64,000 nucleotides of DNA from Inia geoffrensis (taxonomy: Eukaryota; Chordata; Mammalia; Artiodactyla; Iniidae): NCBI GenBank assembly GCA_036417435.1, contig CM070919.1, positions 37,185,818 through 37,249,817 of the forward strand, in the 5' to 3' direction. The notes below the pieces were generated by a model that saw only the letters and a list, made by a program, of their open reading frames with translations, did not search any database and had not been told where the DNA came from. Both the position numbers and the translations under genes were made by a program. Below, piece by piece: positions 59,931-64,000 of the stretch (position 1 is its first letter; each line of letters begins with the position of its first letter).

Positions 59931-60969
59931 AAGGTAACACAAGTAAGTAACATATACTTGGATCTCTGGGTGGCTGGGTGTTGTGTCTCTGTGAATGAGA
60001 GTCTGCGCCCCTGGTATTTGAAAACATTCTGAAAATGGAACACTTACTATGTCTGCAATCATCCTCTACCTCGTAGTCATGGAGATATCGACCTGATTTT
60101 GGAGGGAAAACAAAACAAAACAAAACAAAACCTTGGCCACAAAGTCGAAGGTAAGTGCTGACCCTATGCCTGACTCTGAATTCTTGGAATGTTCCTGTCC
60201 AGGTACACGCAGCTCTTCAGGACTAGCACTCTTGTTAAGATTAAATTAATTCTCTTTACAGTTATAAGAAAATATTAAACAAAATTTAACAGCAATAGAG
60301 TTAATCGAAGCACCAGAGTTTAATCACAAATCATGTTTTTATTCTTGTGGCCATTCATCCTTGACATGTGCATACGTATTTGAACACTAATATAACAGTT
60401 AATATCATTTGTGTTCTACTTTTTAATTACCATTCACAAAGTTAGTTCCTGAATAACCCTAGTGTTTCTAAGTATATTTACAACTTCATAAAAATAGAAA
60501 GTCACTAACTGATCAATAATGACTGTATTGAAGGAAAACAGGCCCATTCTTACCGAGCACAAGGTTTCTTTGTTTTGAAAGACACAGGCTCTCTCAGTAG
60601 TGCTTACATATGTGCAAGTGCTGATCCACTGAACTGGGGATGCTTTATTTCTTGTTACTTGTTACCAAAGTTTGCATTCAATATTTCTCAAGATATTTCA
60701 CTGTCTACATATTTCTGCTGTCTATTTGTAATACACTTTCCCACAGTTTGTATTGTAGAGAATAGTTTTTCCTTGATCTCAGCACACATGTTTTTGTTTA
60801 GCCATTAGCAGTTTTTTTTTTCTTTTTTTTTTTTTTTTTCTGTTCTGAAGTGTGCAGTGAGCATCTCTGGATTGGTCTGATGTGACCAGCCGAGTGGCTC
60901 TAGCAACTCACTTAACTCCTCTGTCACTGAGGGCCCTGGACGAATGGGGCTCTAAGGTCCCTTGTGTTC
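59931..60969. other. Anonymous sequence with a CAAAA microsatellite
   Basis: (CAAAA)n occurs at about 60106-60131. T-rich tracts lie near 60811-60839. No gene is seen. Confidence 0.5.
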
Positions 60970-61440
60970 ATTCTTCAGCATATTTCCTGAGGATTGTACA
61001 CACTGGGGACACATGAGGAAACGAGACACAAGGGACCCTGCTCTCACATTGCTGGGGGGAGTACACAGACTCTTGTAAATAAAAGCCTAAGAAAAATAAC
61101 TTTGAAGAGCGCTAGCAAGACAAAAATGCTGGCGATGATCGATGCCCAGAGCGCCCGGGCCGCTGCTGCCTGTAGAGCAGGCCAGTCTCACCACAGCGGG
61201 GCATTCTCTGCTGCTGACTCAGCCTCCTTCATTACAGATGACATTTGAGATGTGTCCAGGAAAGAGAAAACTCTAATGCGCAACGGGCTGGGGAGGGGCC
61301 AGCGTTAGACGAGGGTGGCCCTGAGGCTTTTCTGAGGAGCTAACATCTAAGCCTCCATCAAGGTGAGCAGAAGCCACCAGCCCTTTGAAGGTCTAGGAAA
61401 AGGTCAACCAAGGCAGAGGGAAGAGCAAGGTCAGAAATTT
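60970..61440 (-). mobile_element. L2 LINE fragment, - strand
   Basis: The antisense L2 order on + is CACTGGGGACACATGAGGAA, GGGACCCTGCTCTCACATTG, then CTTTTCTGAGGAGCTAACAT, CATCAAGGTGAGCAGAAGC, then GGCAGAGGGAAGAGCAAGG. The central part (about 61090-61270) is not L2-like by eye and may be an insertion or a diverged part. Confidence 0.68.
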
Positions 61441-63199
61441 GGAGATGTGTCCAAAGCCGGATGGTGAGAAAACACTGTGGCTCCATTGTCCTGAGTGAGG
61501 GACATAAATGATGGTGTAGAAGGGGGTAGGAGAGGGTTGGGACGAGTCGGGGCCTTGTTCAGGCTGGGAGTGTGTGGTCTGAGATTTGCTGCTGCTGTGA
61601 ACGCTGCTCTACGTTCCTAGTGCACATTAGATGTCCTGGGCCCACACAGGGGGAAGACACAGGGTCCAGAAGTCATATTGGGCTGGATGAAGTAGGCGAG
61701 GAACCAGCAAGATCACAGGGTCTGGAATCAGCAGGGGCTTTCGTGACATCAGTGAGGCAATTTCTAACACAGGAGACTGAAGGCCAAGTTCAGCAGTCAT
61801 GCTCAGCATGAGCGAAAATGAATTCATTTATACATTTGCAGAACTATTGTTTCAAAGAAAATGTTCACCTTTCTGAAGGTCACATAAGAAGGGGACAAGA
61901 GAACTGGACAGTAGAAATCCTACAACTGTGGAAGAAAGTCACCAGGAAATTGCTTGGAAAATTTAAGGAATGTGTAGCTTTAAAATAAAGAAAGTACAGA
62001 CGGAAAAATAAGAAGAGTTCAGGGGTGAAAGGTCTCATTCTAAGCCAGCAGGCTGTGTCTGGTGGTAGGCAGCCGCTCAGAGCTGCACACTCCTTCTGTT
62101 TCCAGGGTCATTCGTATTGTGCTTTATCTGCACCACTTACAAACGCAATTCAGCTGAAGTAACTCTTACTGACTCAGCTATCTCCCACTTGACGTTCTCA
62201 GCTCACGGGCATGTGGAGTCTGCAAGAACCCTCTCCTCCAGAGAAGGTCCAGGGTCTCCACCTGACACGTGTGTCCCCTGTCCCATCATTTCACCAGTGT
62301 CACGTGGCCTCCCTGCTTGCCTCTGCACAGCATGTTCTTACGGGATCCCTTTTTATGTGGGGGAATCATTCTTGTCAACCATCACCTCAGCATCAATGTC
62401 CGCTCACCTGCAATTTTACTTTTATGTCCTTTGAAAGAGGATTTCAGCAAATTCTCGATTTGACCATGTATATTTTGTATTTATTGAATTTTATGCATCC
62501 TTCAGTGTATCCTATGTGCTGGCTTCTGCCCTTAGCTTGTCGTGAAACCCCTGTCTGAGTTTATCAGACATCTAATCTCCCTTCCTGTTACCTCTTTTCC
62601 ATTCTTCTCCACCCTTCTGTGACACATGGCACTACAGTCACATGCTCATTGCCATGACATTCCATCCTTCCTTTGGGTTGCTTATTATGCCTTCCTGTTT
62701 CTTTGCTGCATCGTGTTCCCGTGTGTGCTCTGCCCATCACTCCCAGCACCTTCCCGCCTCGCTTTTCTCTTTGGAGGCCCTGACTCCCAGCTCAGCCTTC
62801 ATTGCTGGGCACCAACCCCCAAGGACTTATCGGGAACATGAATTCCCCTGTCCCCGTGGGCTCTGTAGCATGTTCCCCTGAATAATTACCATGCATGAAA
62901 CCTCATTCCTCTCCCTCATCTTCTCCTCAGCTGCATCCCCTGTGGATGACGCCCCCCCCCCTCCTGAGCCCTCAGGCTCCATGCTTCAGAATCATTCATG
63001 ATCCATTTCTCTAAACACGGGAGGTTATCTGGCCATGTTAGGTCCAGCTCTAATGGAGTGAGATGAGCAATGATGGGCAGAGGGCAAGGTAGAGAGAGGA
63101 GGTATGTACCAGGTCAGGCTGTGATTGGGTGAGAATATAGGGCAGTGCTCAAAAGAAGAATAGATTATGCAGGGCTTCTGAAAGTAGAACAAATTGAGA
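61441..63199. other. Anonymous sequence
   Basis: There are overlapping frames up to 115 codons without known domains around 62117-62558. An 11-base C run is near 62952. No gene is supported. I see no clear repeat. Confidence 0.5.
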
Positions 63200-63411
63200 T
63201 TTTTTTTTCTTTTTTTTTTTGCGGTACGCGGGCCTCTCACTGTTGTGGCCTCGCCCGTTGCACAGCATAATCTCCGGACATGCATGCTCAGGGGCCATGT
63301 ATCACGGTTCCAGCCGCTCCGCGGCATGCGGGAGCTTCCCGGACCGGGGCACGAATTCATTTCCCCTGCATTTGCAGGCTGACTCTCAACCACTGCGTCA
63401 CCAGGGAAGTG
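63200..63411 (-). mobile_element. CHR SINE (young type), - strand
   Basis: The + strand runs from the T-rich tail through GCGGTACGCGGGCCTCTCAC to CACTGCGTCACCAGGGAAGT. Target-site duplications are not obvious by eye. It has more changes than the copy at 1126-1388. Confidence 0.92.
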
Positions 63412-63820
63412 CTTGGGAAATATTTTTAAACACAGGTTGAGAAGAGGTCTGATAGAGAGGTTACAGTTTAAAGAAAGCAGAAGTCTCATTGCTAGTTTCC
63501 TCAGAAGGATTCAGCAACTCACTATCTTTACATAGTAACATCTTATCAAGTGTTCTTTCAGTTAGAGAAAGTCCAGGTTTCACATCCCTTGGAAACTTAT
63601 CCTATACATTTTCTAGCAGTGGAAAACCATAGACCAAGGTTACACATGGCAGCGTTGTTTGGAATAGCAAAAGATCTGTAAATATTGGTGTTTATTCCCA
63701 TGTGGATTGGTGAAGTGAGCTGGTGCTGTTCTTTGTGTTTTGTCTAAATCTCCTTCTGAGCCATCGCACAAAGCCCAGCAGAATGTGTGAAGCAGAGGTG
63801 CAGTGTGACACGTCTGCTCC
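63412..63820. other. Anonymous sequence
   Basis: This is a short stretch between a SINE and an LTR. No gene is seen. Confidence 0.5.
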
Positions 63821-64000
63821 TGTTACCGAACACCAGATCCTGTGTCCTTTGTCCAGTGGGGCCAAGTAAAGTGGAATCTTAGAGTTTGGAGCAGGGAAAG
63901 GTGTATTGCAGGGCCACACATGGAGATGGTTGGCTTGTGCCCATAAAAGCCCAAACTGCCCAGAGGCTTTCAGCAAAACATTTTGAAAGGCCAGGTGAGG
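63821..64000 (-). mobile_element. ERV LTR, - orientation (family X, copy 4), cut by window end
   Basis: The + strand starts TGTTACCGAACACCAGATCC, with GGTGTATTGCAGGGCCACAC, then AAAGCCCAAACTGCCCAG. It aligns with the first part of the LTR at 57953 and so belongs to the same family in the same orientation. The remainder lies beyond the window. Confidence 0.7.

Overview
This window looks like nuclear DNA from a cetacean (whale or dolphin). The main evidence is a set of about ten copies of a young SINE with a tRNA-like head (A box near GTGGCGCAGTGGTTGAGAG, B box near GGTTCGTGCCC, then an A-rich tail). I recognise these as the CHR family of cetaceans and their relatives. They sit with longer and older CHR copies, mammalian L1, L2 and MIR elements, MER5A, MaLR LTRs and artiodactyl-type ERV LTRs. 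I cannot name the species.

I found no intact protein-coding gene, tRNA, rRNA, CRISPR array or bacterial-type feature. The window reads as a gene-poor, repeat-rich interval. The only host gene relic I can name is an intronless, full-length but disabled copy of MCTS1 on the + strand (about 4859-5403, with a possible 3' UTR to about 5545).

Layout: 1-12 kb is mostly anonymous sequence with three CHR SINEs, a MER5A, an ERV LTR with adjoining repeat sequence, and the MCTS1 copy. 12-20 kb holds a long (TA)n tract, an L1 3' end on +, an ERV LTR on -, a MaLR LTR split by a SINE, and an L1 fragment on -. 20-27 kb is largely anonymous with L2, CHR-2 type and old L1 remnants. At 27.56-28.87 kb a sharply bounded CpG-rich block ends in a 27-base poly(T), so it looks like a poly(A)-ended transcript copy on the minus strand. 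30.3-37.2 kb is one almost full-length L1 on -, with two SINEs inserted in it and a changed reverse-transcriptase active site. 38.5-39.4 kb is a second CpG-rich block in anonymous surroundings. 40-50 kb contains MaLR, MIR, ERV LTRs and an old L1 end, including two related LTRs at 44.26 and 48.48 kb. 50-64 kb has five further CHR SINEs, MIR, L2, MaLR, another ERV LTR, an L1 3' part on -, and a related LTR cut off by the window end.

The features do not form a pathway. The window records repeated retroposition: L1 probably supplied the machinery for the SINE and MCTS1 copies. Target-site duplications and nesting give a relative order: MaLR and the L1 first, CHR SINEs later. The two least explained parts are the CpG-rich blocks at 27.6-28.9 kb and 38.5-39.4 kb. 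I did not find a novel biological system that the sequence itself would support.
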